Assembly: GCF_001468465.1 (NCBI RefSeq)
Contig: NZ_LNSA01000015.1
Coordinates: forward strand, 1-64,000
Direction of reading: 5' to 3'
DNA length: 64,000 nt
Source of the DNA: Sphingopyxis sp. H115
GTDB lineage: Bacteria > Pseudomonadota > Alphaproteobacteria > Sphingomonadales > Sphingomonadaceae
Shown: one piece after another, positions 42,095 to 50,717 of the stretch
Layout of the letters: each line of letters starts with the position of its first letter
Numbering within the stretch: position 1 is the first letter of the stretch
The notes under the pieces: model-generated
The model's database searches: none
Seen by the model: the letters and a program-made list of their open reading frames with translations, nothing else
Told to the model about the DNA's origin: nothing
Made by a program: the position numbers and the translations under genes

Positions 42095-43606
42095 ATGGAC
42101 ATCCAGGCAATCCTTTCCGCCGCGACCGGCGGCCATGGCGCAGTAAATCCTTACGCGGCGATCGCCTATCTGGTGTCGGGCATTCTCTTCATTCTCGCGC
42201 TGCGCGGGCTTTCGAGCCCCGCGACGGCGCAGAGCGGCAACCGCTTCGGCATGATCGGCATGACGATTGCGGTCGTCACGACCTTGCTCACGCATATGCC
42301 AATGCGGTCCGATCCATTGCCGCAGGGCAATCCCCACGATTTAATGGTCGACTGGGTTTCGCTGATCGAAATTCTCGCGGCGATCGGCGTCGGCGCGGTC
42401 ATTGGTATCGTCATGGCGCGCCGCATCGCGATGACGGCGATGCCGCAGCTCGTCGCGGCGTTTCACAGCCTCGTTGGCCTTGCTGCGGTCGCGGTGGCGG
42501 CGGCCGCCTATCTCAACCCCGTCGCCTTCGGCATCGCCGACGCCGCGGGGCAGATTCATGTTGTCAGCCGCGTCGAGATGGGCCTTGGCATTGCAATCGG
42601 CGCGATCACCTTCTCGGGGTCGGTCATCGCCTTCCTCAAGCTCAACGGCAATATGTCGGGTTCGCCGATCATGCTGCCTGGACGACACATCATCAACCTT
42701 GGCACGCTCGCTGCGATCGTCGCGCTGACGGCGTATTTCACGCAGGACCAGTCGCCGTGGGTGTTCTGGACGATCACGGGGCTGAGCTTCGCGATCGGTT
42801 TCCTACTGATCATCCCGATCGGCGGCGCCGACATGCCGGTCGTCGTGTCGATGCTCAACAGCTATTCGGGCTGGGCCGCGGCGGCGATGGGCTTCACGCT
42901 CGGCAACACCGCGATGATCATCACCGGCGCGCTCGTCGGTTCGTCGGGTGCGATCCTGTCGTACATCATGTGCCGCGCGATGAACCGCAGCTTCATCAGC
43001 GTGATCGCTGGCGGTTTCGGCGCCGATGCCGAAGCGGGTGCCGGTGGCGGGGCGAAGGAACAGCGCCCGTGGAAGCCGGGCAGCGCCGACGACGCCGCTT
43101 TCCTGATGAGCCAGGCGGAAAATGTCATCATCGTCCCCGGTTACGGTATGGCGGTGGCGCAGGCGCAGCATGCGCTCCGCGAAATGGCCGATCAGCTCAA
43201 GAAGGAGGGCGTGAACGTCAAATATGCTATCCACCCGGTCGCGGGCCGTATGCCGGGCCATATGAACGTGCTGCTCGCCGAGGCGAATGTCCCCTATGAC
43301 GAGGTGTTCGAACTCGAGGACATCAACGGCGAGTTCGCGCAGGCCGATGTCGCCTTCGTGATCGGTGCGAACGACGTGACGAACCCGGCGGCAAAGACCG
43401 ACAAGACATCGCCGATCTACGGCATGCCGATCCTCGACGTCGCCAACGCCAAGACGGTGCTGTTCGTGAAGCGCTCGATGGGCGGGGTCGGCTATGCCGG
43501 CGTCGACAACGATGTTTTCTACATGGACCAGACGATGATGCTGCTCGGCGATGCCAAGAAGATGGCCGACGACATCGTCAAGGCGCTGAGCGGTACCGGG
43601 CACTGA
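42095..43606 (+). CDS. pntB: NAD(P) transhydrogenase beta subunit (PntB)
   Basis: The 503-residue protein has a long membrane part with about eight to nine helices and a C-terminal NADP-binding domain of about 170 residues containing VPGYGMAVAQAQHAL, AGRMPGHMNVLLAEA, DVAFVIGANDVTNPAA and VKRSMGGVGYAGVDN. These are conserved in PntB. The start ATG 42095 has AAAGGAG upstream. It forms the proton channel with PntAB. A 10-bp terminator hairpin follows at 43671. Confidence 0.95.
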   Translation: MDIQAILSAATGGHGAVNPYAAIAYLVSGILFILALRGLSSPATAQSGNRFGMIGMTIAVVTTLLTHMPMRSDPLPQGNPHDLMVDWVSLIEILAAIGVGAVIGIVMARRIAMTAMPQLVAAFHSLVGLAAVAVAAAAYLNPVAFGIADAAGQIHVVSRVEMGLGIAIGAITFSGSVIAFLKLNGNMSGSPIMLPGRHIINLGTLAAIVALTAYFTQDQSPWVFWTITGLSFAIGFLLIIPIGGADMPVVVSMLNSYSGWAAAAMGFTLGNTAMIITGALVGSSGAILSYIMCRAMNRSFISVIAGGFGADAEAGAGGGAKEQRPWKPGSADDAAFLMSQAENVIIVPGYGMAVAQAQHALREMADQLKKEGVNVKYAIHPVAGRMPGHMNVLLAEANVPYDEVFELEDINGEFAQADVAFVIGANDVTNPAAKTDKTSPIYGMPILDVANAKTVLFVKRSMGGVGYAGVDNDVFYMDQTMMLLGDAKKMADDIVKALSGTGH

Positions 43607-43670
43607 CGGATTGCCGCAAAGTTTCGCTCCCGGGCTTGCCCGCGGGCGCCAGTTTTTCTAGCCAAGTTCG

Positions 43671-43702
43671 GGACCGGGTCCAGTGAGACCCGGTCCTGTT
43701 GT
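43671..43702 (+). terminator. Terminator hairpin after pntB
   Basis: GGACCGGGTC at 43671-43680 pairs perfectly with GACCCGGTCC at 43687-43696 around CAGTGA and is followed by TGTTGTATTT. It ends only about 16 bases before the racemase start, so it may also affect expression of that gene. Confidence 0.75.
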
Positions 43703-43717
43703 ATTTCGGAGGACCAC

Positions 43718-44413
43718 TTGCGCAAAATCGGCCTGATCGGGGGAATGAGCTGGGCATCGACCGAGCTTTATTACCGCCATCTCAACAAGGGGGTGCAAAA
43801 GCGCCTCGGCACGGCCTGTTCGGCGCCGATCCTGATGGAGAGCCTCAACTATTGCGAGCTGTCGCGCATTACGACGCCCGAGCAATGGGCGCATGCGAAG
43901 GAGGTGCTGATCGCCTCTGCACAGCGGCTCGAGGCGGCGGGCGCGACTGCGCTGATGATCGCGGCCAATTCGATGCACAAGGTCGCCGAGGATGTCGCAG
44001 CAGCGATCTCGATCCCGCTTATCCACATCGTCGACGAAACCGGTGAGAAAATGAAGGCCGACGGGATCAAGGCGGCGGCGGTGATCGGCACGCGCAATGT
44101 GATGACCGAACCCTGGTTCCGCCAGCGCCTTGTCCGCCACGGGCTGATGCTTGCGCCCTATGATGCGAGCCGTGCCGACGAGATCGACCGGATCATCTAT
44201 GAGGAGTTGATGCTTGGCAAGGTGAACGAAAGTTCGCGCCGGACGATGAAGACCTTCGTCACCGACATCGCGAAGCAGGATATCCAGGCAGTCGTGCTCG
44301 CGTGCACCGAACTGGTGATGCTGGTCGACACCGACGCCAATGTCCTGCCGATCTACGACACCACGCGCATCCATGTCGCGGCGGGCGTCGACTGGATTTT
44401 GGGCGAGGATTGA
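43718..44413 (+). CDS. Aspartate/glutamate racemase family protein
   Basis: The 231-residue protein begins KIGLIGGMSWASTELYY and has the YgeA-like pattern NSMHKVAEDV and VLACTELVML. Racemases of this family use two residues, one in each half. The second cysteine is present (Cys196), but the first position, Cys or Thr in known enzymes, is Ala83 (IAANSMH). It may thus act in one direction only, as a lyase-like or binding variant. TTG 43718 follows GGAGGA. It is isolated between a terminator and a repeat. Confidence 0.85.
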   Translation: MRKIGLIGGMSWASTELYYRHLNKGVQKRLGTACSAPILMESLNYCELSRITTPEQWAHAKEVLIASAQRLEAAGATALMIAANSMHKVAEDVAAAISIPLIHIVDETGEKMKADGIKAAAVIGTRNVMTEPWFRQRLVRHGLMLAPYDASRADEIDRIIYEELMLGKVNESSRRTMKTFVTDIAKQDIQAVVLACTELVMLVDTDANVLPIYDTTRIHVAAGVDWILGED

Positions 44414-44420
44414 GAAACAT

Positions 44421-44552
44421 CCTCCCTGTCGCGAAGCGATGGGGAGGGGGACCGTTCGCGCAGCGAATGGTGGAGGGGCTGCGACGTCGCGTTATGGGCC
44501 CCTCCGTCAGCGCTTCGCGCTGCCACCTCCCCATGGCTTCGCCACAGGGAGG
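44421..44552. repeat. Imperfect inverted extragenic repeat
   Basis: The arms 44421-44447 (CCTCCCTGTCGCGAAGCGAT...) and 44526-44552 (CCTCCCCATGGCTTCGCCAC...) are imperfect reverse complements, and the inner part also forms smaller hairpins. It fills the gap between convergent genes (racemase and DUF2147) and likely terminates both. The type resembles the CTCCC-GCGAAGC repeats known in this bacterial class. Confidence 0.7.
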
Positions 44553-44559
44553 ATCGGAT

Positions 44560-44973
44560 TCACCCCATCCGCGTCCAGGTGACCGTCCGGCAGAACACCG
44601 CGACGCACCCCTTCATCGTCAGCTTGTTGCCCTTCACGCGCAGGTGCGCCTTGTAATAACGGCCGTCCTCGGGGCTATAGCCCTCGCCTTTCCAGCCATC
44701 GCCATGCGGGGCGAGGTCCCAATAGATTTGCAGGCCTTCGACCTTGCGGGTCCGTTTGGACTTGTCGGGATTGCGTTCGTCGCGCTGACCGCCGGCGGGC
44801 TCCTTGATCAGCAGCTCGGCGATCCGACCGCACATCTTGGCGCCGCACGGCGCCATCGCGACGATGCCTTTCCCGTCGTCGGTTTTCCAGCGCCCCGTCA
44901 GCGACGCGGGCGCCGCCGCCGACGCGGGCAAGGCGACAAAGGCGGCAAGCGCCAGCATATATCTGTGAATCAA
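44560..44973 (-). CDS. DUF2147 exported protein
   Basis: The 137-residue protein has a signal peptide (MIHRYMLALAAFVALPASAA) and the DUF2147 core: GRWKTDDGKGIVAMAPCG, MCGRIAELL, DPDKSKRTRKVEGLQI-like region, and the closing LTMKGCVAVFCRTVTWTR. The domain forms a lipocalin-like beta barrel with a conserved disulfide between the two late cysteines. Function is not established; it is probably periplasmic. It is divergent from the beta-helix gene. Confidence 0.87.
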   Translation of the reverse strand: MIHRYMLALAAFVALPASAAAPASLTGRWKTDDGKGIVAMAPCGAKMCGRIAELLIKEPAGGQRDERNPDKSKRTRKVEGLQIYWDLAPHGDGWKGEGYSPEDGRYYKAHLRVKGNKLTMKGCVAVFCRTVTWTRMG

Positions 44974-45043
44974 GCGACCTCTCCCCGGTTAGCTACACAT
45001 ATGTCAGCAACATCGCTTGGCATCCGTCAAGTCTTGCACCATG

Positions 45044-45063
45044 CTCCCCGAAAATTTGGGGAG
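45044..45063 (+). promoter_or_regulatory. Palindrome covering the Shine-Dalgarno of the beta-helix gene
   Basis: CTCCCC-GAAAATTT-GGGGAG: the right arm GGGGAG is the ribosome-binding site of the ATG at 45070 (six bases away), and the left arm is its perfect complement. In mRNA the arms would form a hairpin that hides the site. No T-run follows, so a terminator is unlikely. Confidence 0.55.
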
Positions 45064-45069
45064 AGACAT

Positions 45070-46287
45070 ATGCGATTCCATGGCCTCAGCCGTCACGCGG
45101 CGACGCTCTGCATCGTGGCGGCGCTTGCCGCCCAACCGGCGGCGGCGAAAGTGATCAGCGTCAGTGCAGTAACGCCCGACGCCAATGAAAAGCTGCAGGA
45201 GGCACTGATTCTCGCCGAACCCGGCGATACGGTGCAATTGGGCGCCGGTACTTGGAGGCTGACCGACGGCCTGTCGCTCGACGTCGCGAATGTCACCGTG
45301 CGCGGCGCCGGGGCCGGCGAGGGCGGATCGATCCTCGATTTTTCAGGCCAGCAGGGTGCGGGCGAGGGGCTGCTCGTCACCTCGGACGATGTCTTGCTCG
45401 CCGACTTCGCGGTCCTCAACACCAAGGGTGACGGCATCAAGTCGAAGGGCGCAGACCGCATCGTCTATCACAAGCTGCGCGTCGAATGGACCGCCGGGCC
45501 CACGGAAACCAATGGCGCCTATGGGATCTATCCGGTCGAAAGCAGCGACGTGCTGGTCGATAGCGTCTATGTTCGCGGGGCGTCGGATGCGGGCATCTAT
45601 GTCGGCCAGTCGAAAAACATCGTCGTCCGCGACTCGATCGCGACCGAAAATGTCGCGGGTATCGAGATCGAGAACAGCTATGACGCCGACGTCCACGACA
45701 ATATTGCGACGAAGAACACGGGCGGCATCCTCGTGTTCGATCTGCCGAGCCTGCCGATGCAGGGCGGGCACAACGTCCGCGTGTTCGACAATATCGTCAA
45801 TGACAACAGCACGCCTAATTTTGCGCCCAAGGGCAACATCGTCGCGAGTGTGCCGACGGGCACCGGCGTGTTGGTGATGGCGAACCGCAATGTCGAGATT
45901 TTCGACAATGTCTTTGCCGACAATTGCACCGCCAATGTGATGATCGTCGGCTATCGCTACGACCATAAGGACCCGAAATACCAGCCGCTGCCCCGCGCGA
46001 TCGTCGTGCGGGGCAATCAGCACGGCAAGGCGGGTTATGCTCCGAAGTTCCCCGGGGGCGACCAGATCGCGGCGGCGATGGGCGGCAGTATTCCGCCGAT
46101 ATTGTGGGACGGCGCGGGCGACGCGGTGGTGCTCGACAAGGTCGGCGTGCTGTCGCTGAACTTGCCCGATGTGAAGACGCCGCAGAGCGAGGCGAAGCCA
46201 ACGCCGGCCGATCTGTCGAAGGCGACGCCGCCCGCCGCGCTGCCGGCGATCACGCTGCCCGAAAGCATGGAGGCGAAGGTCCGGTGA
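45070..46287 (+). CDS. Exported parallel beta-helix protein
   Basis: The 405-residue protein has a signal peptide (ending AAQPAAAK) and a right-handed parallel beta-helix made of repeated coils, seen as VLLADFAVLNT, VLVDSVYVRGASDAGIYVGQ, IVVRDSIATEN and ADVHDNIATKNTGG. Such proteins usually bind or cut polysaccharides. It is four-base coupled to a di-haem cytochrome-like protein, and the pair matches a conserved gene pair described in family databases as uncharacterised (beta_helix_1 with HNE_0200-type). Start ATG 45070 has GGGGAG, placed inside a palindrome. Confidence 0.85.
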   Translation: MRFHGLSRHAATLCIVAALAAQPAAAKVISVSAVTPDANEKLQEALILAEPGDTVQLGAGTWRLTDGLSLDVANVTVRGAGAGEGGSILDFSGQQGAGEGLLVTSDDVLLADFAVLNTKGDGIKSKGADRIVYHKLRVEWTAGPTETNGAYGIYPVESSDVLVDSVYVRGASDAGIYVGQSKNIVVRDSIATENVAGIEIENSYDADVHDNIATKNTGGILVFDLPSLPMQGGHNVRVFDNIVNDNSTPNFAPKGNIVASVPTGTGVLVMANRNVEIFDNVFADNCTANVMIVGYRYDHKDPKYQPLPRAIVVRGNQHGKAGYAPKFPGGDQIAAAMGGSIPPILWDGAGDAVVLDKVGVLSLNLPDVKTPQSEAKPTPADLSKATPPAALPAITLPESMEAKVR

Positions 46288-47309
46288 AGCGCGTATTGGC
46301 CGCCCTTGCGGCGGCGCTGCTATGTGCGAGCGGCGGGGCAGCAGGATCGCTGCTCGGGATCGATCAGGCGCTGGTCGAAAGCGACGCGATGCCGACGAAA
46401 CTGTCGTCTTTCGGACTGTTTCGCGGTAATGACCCGGCACAGCCGGCGACCGGCATCGGTTATACGCTGCGCGCGCCGCTGTTCAGCGACTATACCGAGA
46501 AGCATCGCTTCGTATCGATCCCGGCAGGGAAAAAGGCGACGGTCGCCGCCGACGGGGAGATCGAATTTCCGGTCGGTACGGTGCTCGTCAAAAGCTTCGG
46601 CTGGGCTGACGTGAACGGCGGACGCCCGGTCGAAACGCGCCTGCTCATCCACCGCGCGTCGGGGTGGATCGCCTTGCCCTATATCTGGGACGCCGACGGC
46701 AAGGATGCGACGCTTGCGCTCGGCGGGCGCCGCGTGCCGGTGAGTTTCAAAAGCCCCGACGGCGAAACGCACAGCATCCGTTATGCGGTGCCGAACAAGA
46801 ATCAGTGCAAGGAATGTCACAGCCTGAACGGCGCGATCGTGCCGATCGGGCCCAAGGCGCGGAATTTCATTCCCGATCCTGCGGCATCCGACAAACTGCG
46901 CAGCCTCTATTTCGCAAATCCGGCTGCGTTCAAACCGGCCATGCCGCAATGGGACGACCCGAAAGCTGGAACGGTCGCCGACCGCGCACGTGCCTATCTC
47001 GACGTCAATTGCGCGCATTGCCACAATCCGGCGGGCAGCGCATCGAACAGCGGGTTGTTTCTGCGCTGGACCGACGATCCTGCAGGCGTCAATTACGGTA
47101 TCGGCAAGCGCCCGACCGCGGCGGGGCGCGGCAGCGGGGGAATGGATTTCGCGATTGCGCCCGGCGATCCCGACCACAGCTTCCTGATCTATCGCCTCGA
47201 AAGCACCGATCCCGGGATCGCGATGCCCGAGGTCGGGCGGTCGACGGTGCACAAGGAAGGCGCTGCGTTGCTGCGGCAATGGATTGCGGAAATGCCGAAG
47301 GGCGGCTGA
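46284..47309 (+). CDS. Exported di-haem c-type cytochrome-like protein (SO2930/HNE_0200 type)
   Basis: The 341-residue protein has a signal peptide and two haem-binding motifs, CKECH near residue 174 and CAHCH near 242, so it carries one or two haem c groups in the periplasm. The N-terminal half has FSDYTEKHRFVSIPAG and LVKSFGWAD, typical of the SO2930-type family. GTG 46284 overlaps the beta-helix stop by four bases. Electron transfer linked to the beta-helix partner is likely; the reaction is unknown. Confidence 0.85.
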   Translation: MKRVLAALAAALLCASGGAAGSLLGIDQALVESDAMPTKLSSFGLFRGNDPAQPATGIGYTLRAPLFSDYTEKHRFVSIPAGKKATVAADGEIEFPVGTVLVKSFGWADVNGGRPVETRLLIHRASGWIALPYIWDADGKDATLALGGRRVPVSFKSPDGETHSIRYAVPNKNQCKECHSLNGAIVPIGPKARNFIPDPAASDKLRSLYFANPAAFKPAMPQWDDPKAGTVADRARAYLDVNCAHCHNPAGSASNSGLFLRWTDDPAGVNYGIGKRPTAAGRGSGGMDFAIAPGDPDHSFLIYRLESTDPGIAMPEVGRSTVHKEGAALLRQWIAEMPKGG

Positions 47310-47334
47310 TAAGAGCGGTCTCGCTCTGATTACC

Positions 47335-47417
47335 CGTCATTGCGAGGAGCGAAGCGACGCGGCAATCCAGCGCCTGCCTAAGCCGCTCTGGATTGCTTCG
47401 CTACGCTCGCAATGACG
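47335..47417. repeat. Extragenic inverted repeat (CGTCATTGCGAG type)
   Basis: The left half CGTCATTGCGAGGAGCGAAG... and the right half ...TTCGCTACGCTCGCAATGACG are imperfect reverse complements with GGCAATCCAG/CTGGATTGC near the loop. It lies between the cytochrome gene and maiA. The CGTCATTGCGAG motif is a widespread bacterial extragenic palindrome. Confidence 0.8.
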
Positions 47418-47457
47418 TGGGTTTCTATGCCGACCGCTTGGCCTTAAGGAGCGTTGC

Positions 47458-48090
47458 ATGACCCAACTCGTCCTCCACGATTATTTCCGCTCCTCGGCCA
47501 GCTATCGCGTCCGCATCGCGCTGAATCTGAAAGGGCTGGATTACGAGCGCGTCGAGGTCAGCCTGATCGCGGGCGAACAGCGCAGCGATGCCTATCTCGA
47601 ACTCAATGCGCAGGGTTTTGTCCCGATGCTGGTCGCCGATGGCGAGCCGATCATCCAGAGCATGGCGATCATCGACTGGCTCGACCGCGCTTATCCCGAG
47701 CCGCGCTTGATCCCCGAAGAGGCAATGCCGCGCGCGGTCGCGCTGGCGCAGGCGCAGGTCGTGGCGAGCGATATCCATCCGCTCAACAACCTCCGCGTGC
47801 TCAAATATCTGACGAAGGACCTCGGCCTCAACGAACAGACCAAGGACCGCTGGATCGCGACCTGGATCGCGCAGGGTTTCGAGGCGCTGGAGGCGATGGC
47901 GGGTGAGGGGACTTACCTTGGCGGCGAGACGCCGGGAATCGCCGACTGCTGCCTCGTCCCGCAGATGTATAATGCGCGGCGCTTCGAGGTGCCGCTCGAC
48001 GCCTATCCACGGCTGGTGGAGATCGACGCCGCGTGCATAGAACTGGACGCGTTCCAAAAGGCGCACCCCGATGCGGTCAAGCCCGCGTGA
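47458..48090 (+). CDS. maiA: Maleylacetoacetate isomerase (zeta-class GST)
   Basis: The 210-residue protein has the zeta-GST N-terminus YFRSSASYRVRIALNLKG (the SSxS motif with Ala in place of the usual Cys), NAQGFVPMLV, QSMAIIDWLD and the C-terminal GETPGIADCCLVPQMYNARR. It isomerises maleylacetoacetate to fumarylacetoacetate in tyrosine/homogentisate degradation, using glutathione. ATG 47458 has AAGGAG upstream. It is four-base coupled to a TonB receptor; no other homogentisate gene is beside it. Confidence 0.9.
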   Translation: MTQLVLHDYFRSSASYRVRIALNLKGLDYERVEVSLIAGEQRSDAYLELNAQGFVPMLVADGEPIIQSMAIIDWLDRAYPEPRLIPEEAMPRAVALAQAQVVASDIHPLNNLRVLKYLTKDLGLNEQTKDRWIATWIAQGFEALEAMAGEGTYLGGETPGIADCCLVPQMYNARRFEVPLDAYPRLVEIDAACIELDAFQKAHPDAVKPA

Positions 48091-50183
48091 TTCGGCTGAT
48101 GGGGGGGGTGGCGGCGCTGGCGTTGCCGGCGGTCGCGGCGGCGCAGGACAGTCCGGTAGCCGCGAACGAGGAGCCGATCGTCCTCGTGCACGAAACGCGC
48201 GAAACGATCGTCGTGACTGGCGCCGGCAGCCTCGCGCCGACTGCGAGCGACAGCGTCCAGGCCGTCACGCTGATCCGCGATGTCGAGCCCGGATTCGGCG
48301 CGCGGGTCGAAAACCGGTTGCGCGGCGAGGCGGGGATCGTCCAATTCCGGCGCTCCGACGGTCGGTCTGCGCATCCGACGAGCCAGGGTGTCACGCTGCG
48401 CGGCCTGGGGGGTAATGCCTCCAGCCGTGCGGTCGTGCTGCTCGACGGCGTGCCGCAAGCCGATCCCTTCGGCGGCTGGGTGGCGTGGAGCGGTTTCGAT
48501 GCGGTCAGGCTTGGCGGGATCCGGATCACGCGCGGCGGCGGTGGTGGCGGCGACGGGCCGGGCGCGCTGGCCGGCACGATCGCCCTGCACAGCAGCCTTA
48601 CTTACGGCGCCGAGGCGAGCGCCGCCTATGGCTCGCGCGACGCGTTCGACCTGTCGGGGAGCGTCGGAAGCAATCTCGGCGAAGGCGCGATCGCACTCGA
48701 CGCACGCTTCGCCGGCGGCGACGGTTTCACCCCGGTCGTCGCGGACCAGCGCGGCGCCGCCGACCGCGCGGCGGGCTATCGCCAGGGCGGGGGCGGCATC
48801 CGGCTTCAGGCGCTGACGGGCGATTCGGGGCGGATCGAGGCGACGGTGCGCGGCTTCTTCGACCGACGCGACCGTGGTACCGATTATTCGCGGAGCCGCA
48901 CCGACGCCGTCGATGCCAGCGTCCGCTATGTCCTTGATCCGGGTTTCGGCGACGGCTGGCGGGCGAGCGCGCTCGCCTATGTCCAGCTTCGCGACTTCGA
49001 CACCGGCTTTGCGAGCGTCGCGGCCGATCGCGACAGCGCGAACCCCGCGCTCGACCAACACGTGCCGGCGACCGGCCTGGGCGCGCGTTTCGAACTGCGC
49101 CCCGCCTTCGGATCGCGCAACCCGCTTCGCGTCGGGATCGACTGGCGGCGCACGGTTGGCCGCACCGAGGAGAGCTATTTTTTCACCGGCTTGGTCCCCG
49201 GACGCCGCCGCGTGGCAGGGGGCAGCAGTGACACGCTCGGCGCCTTTGCCGAATGGACCGATTGCCTGGCAGACGACCGGCTGGTGTTGACGGCGAGCGG
49301 CCGCCTCGATCGCTGGTGGCTGGGCGAGGGCTATCGGTTCGAAACCAATATCGGAGGTGCCCCCATTACCGACGCACGCTTTGCCGCAAGGGATGGCTGG
49401 GAAGCGAGCGGCCGAGTCGGCGTTAAATGGATAACGGGTCCGCTCGCGCTTCGCGCCGCCGCCTATCGCGGCTGGCGGCTCCCCACGCTCAACGAGCTCT
49501 ACCGACCGTTCCGCGTCGGCCCAGACGCGACCGCCGCGAACGAGGCGCTCGAACCCGAACGACTGTGGGGTGGGGAGGTCGGCGCTGATTGGTCGGCGGG
49601 CCAAACCAAACTGGGCGTGACCCTGTTCGCAAACCGCCTGTCGAATGCCATCGCCAATGTCACGCTTGGAACCGGGCCGGGCAATTTTCCGGGCGTGGGT
49701 TTCGTCGCGGCTGGGGCGACATATGGCCAGCGGCAGAATCTCGACGCGATCGACAGCAAGGGCATCGAATTCAGCGCCGAGCAGGGATTGGGGCCGTTCA
49801 CGATACGCGCGACCTATGCCTTCACCGACGCGAAGGTCGATGCGTCGGGCGCCGCTGCGACGCTCGATGGCCGCCGGCCGGCGCAGATCGCGAAGCACGG
49901 CGGCAGCGTCTCGCTGCGCAGCAACGCTGGCGGCCCGTTCGGTGGCTTCGCAACGCTGCGTTATATCGGCAAGCAGAATGAGGACGATCTGGGGCTGCTC
50001 GCGCTGGGCGATGCGCTGACGCTTGATGCCGGACTGTCTTGGCGCGTTACCGATGCGGTCAGCGTCGAGGCGCGTGGGGAAAATCTGTTCGATGAGCTCG
50101 TGCCCGCCGCGATCTCGTCCGCCGGCATCGTCGAGCGCGCCACCCCGCGCACCCTATGGGTCGGCGCGCGCCTTTCTTTCTGA
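48087..50183 (+). CDS. TonB-dependent outer-membrane receptor
   Basis: The 698-residue protein has a signal peptide (MGGVAALALPAVAAAQ), a TonB-box-like ETIVVTGAG, plug features (RGLGGNASSRAVVLLDGVP, LAGTIALHS) and a barrel ending in a terminal aromatic residue (WVGARLSF). GTG 48087 overlaps the maiA stop; ATG 48099 is a possible alternative. The ligand may be a metal chelate or small organic molecule; sequence does not tell. It is the gene before the MarR/HPr-rel-A group. Confidence 0.9.
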   Translation: MIRLMGGVAALALPAVAAAQDSPVAANEEPIVLVHETRETIVVTGAGSLAPTASDSVQAVTLIRDVEPGFGARVENRLRGEAGIVQFRRSDGRSAHPTSQGVTLRGLGGNASSRAVVLLDGVPQADPFGGWVAWSGFDAVRLGGIRITRGGGGGGDGPGALAGTIALHSSLTYGAEASAAYGSRDAFDLSGSVGSNLGEGAIALDARFAGGDGFTPVVADQRGAADRAAGYRQGGGGIRLQALTGDSGRIEATVRGFFDRRDRGTDYSRSRTDAVDASVRYVLDPGFGDGWRASALAYVQLRDFDTGFASVAADRDSANPALDQHVPATGLGARFELRPAFGSRNPLRVGIDWRRTVGRTEESYFFTGLVPGRRRVAGGSSDTLGAFAEWTDCLADDRLVLTASGRLDRWWLGEGYRFETNIGGAPITDARFAARDGWEASGRVGVKWITGPLALRAAAYRGWRLPTLNELYRPFRVGPDATAANEALEPERLWGGEVGADWSAGQTKLGVTLFANRLSNAIANVTLGTGPGNFPGVGFVAAGATYGQRQNLDAIDSKGIEFSAEQGLGPFTIRATYAFTDAKVDASGAAATLDGRRPAQIAKHGGSVSLRSNAGGPFGGFATLRYIGKQNEDDLGLLALGDALTLDAGLSWRVTDAVSVEARGENLFDELVPAAISSAGIVERATPRTLWVGARLSF

Positions 50184-50270
50184 TTTTCCCGGCATTCCGC
50201 CCTTCACAGGCCCGAAACAGGCGATAGGATGGGCTTTGCCGGGATTTTGGATTTGGGGGTTTTGAAAAGC

Positions 50271-50717
50271 ATGGCCGCGAAGAAACTGAATCTCGACAAT
50301 TTCCTGCCGTATCGCCTGTCCATTGCCTCCAATGCCCTGTCGAGCCGGATTGCCGCTGAATATCAGAACCGCTTCGGGTTGAAGATCCCCGAATGGCGGT
50401 TGATGGCGGTCCTTGGCGAAGGAGCGCCGAAGACGCAACGCGAACTGGTCGAAGCGACGCGCATGGACAAGGTGACGGTGAACCGCGCGGCAAAAGCGCT
50501 CGCTGACCGGCAGTTAATCGCCCGCGAGGCGCATCAGGCCGACGGGCGCTCGCACCATCTTGATCTCACCGCGACCGGGCGCTCGCTCTACGACGCAATT
50601 GTCCCGGCGGCGCTGGCGAGCGAGGCGCAACTCGAATCGAATATCAGCGCCGACGAACGCGCGACGCTGCTCGCCATTCTCGCGAAGCTTACCGACGCTG
50701 CCGAAGACTATGGTTGA
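50271..50717 (+). CDS. MarR-like winged-helix regulator
   Basis: About 148 residues (MAAKKLNLDNFLPYRLS start). The recognition helix TQRELVEATRMDKVTVNRAA and the wing HQADGRSHHLDLT match MarR proteins. ATG 50229 would add 14 residues; I prefer 50271 by family length. It overlaps the PqqD-like gene by eight bases, so it is the first gene of the four-gene group and its likely autoregulator. Confidence 0.85.
   Translation: MAAKKLNLDNFLPYRLSIASNALSSRIAAEYQNRFGLKIPEWRLMAVLGEGAPKTQRELVEATRMDKVTVNRAAKALADRQLIAREAHQADGRSHHLDLTATGRSLYDAIVPAALASEAQLESNISADERATLLAILAKLTDAAEDYG

Noticed and set aside
44560-45072. Terminator function for the palindrome at 45044
   Set aside because: No T-run follows and the right arm is the ribosome-binding site of the next gene.
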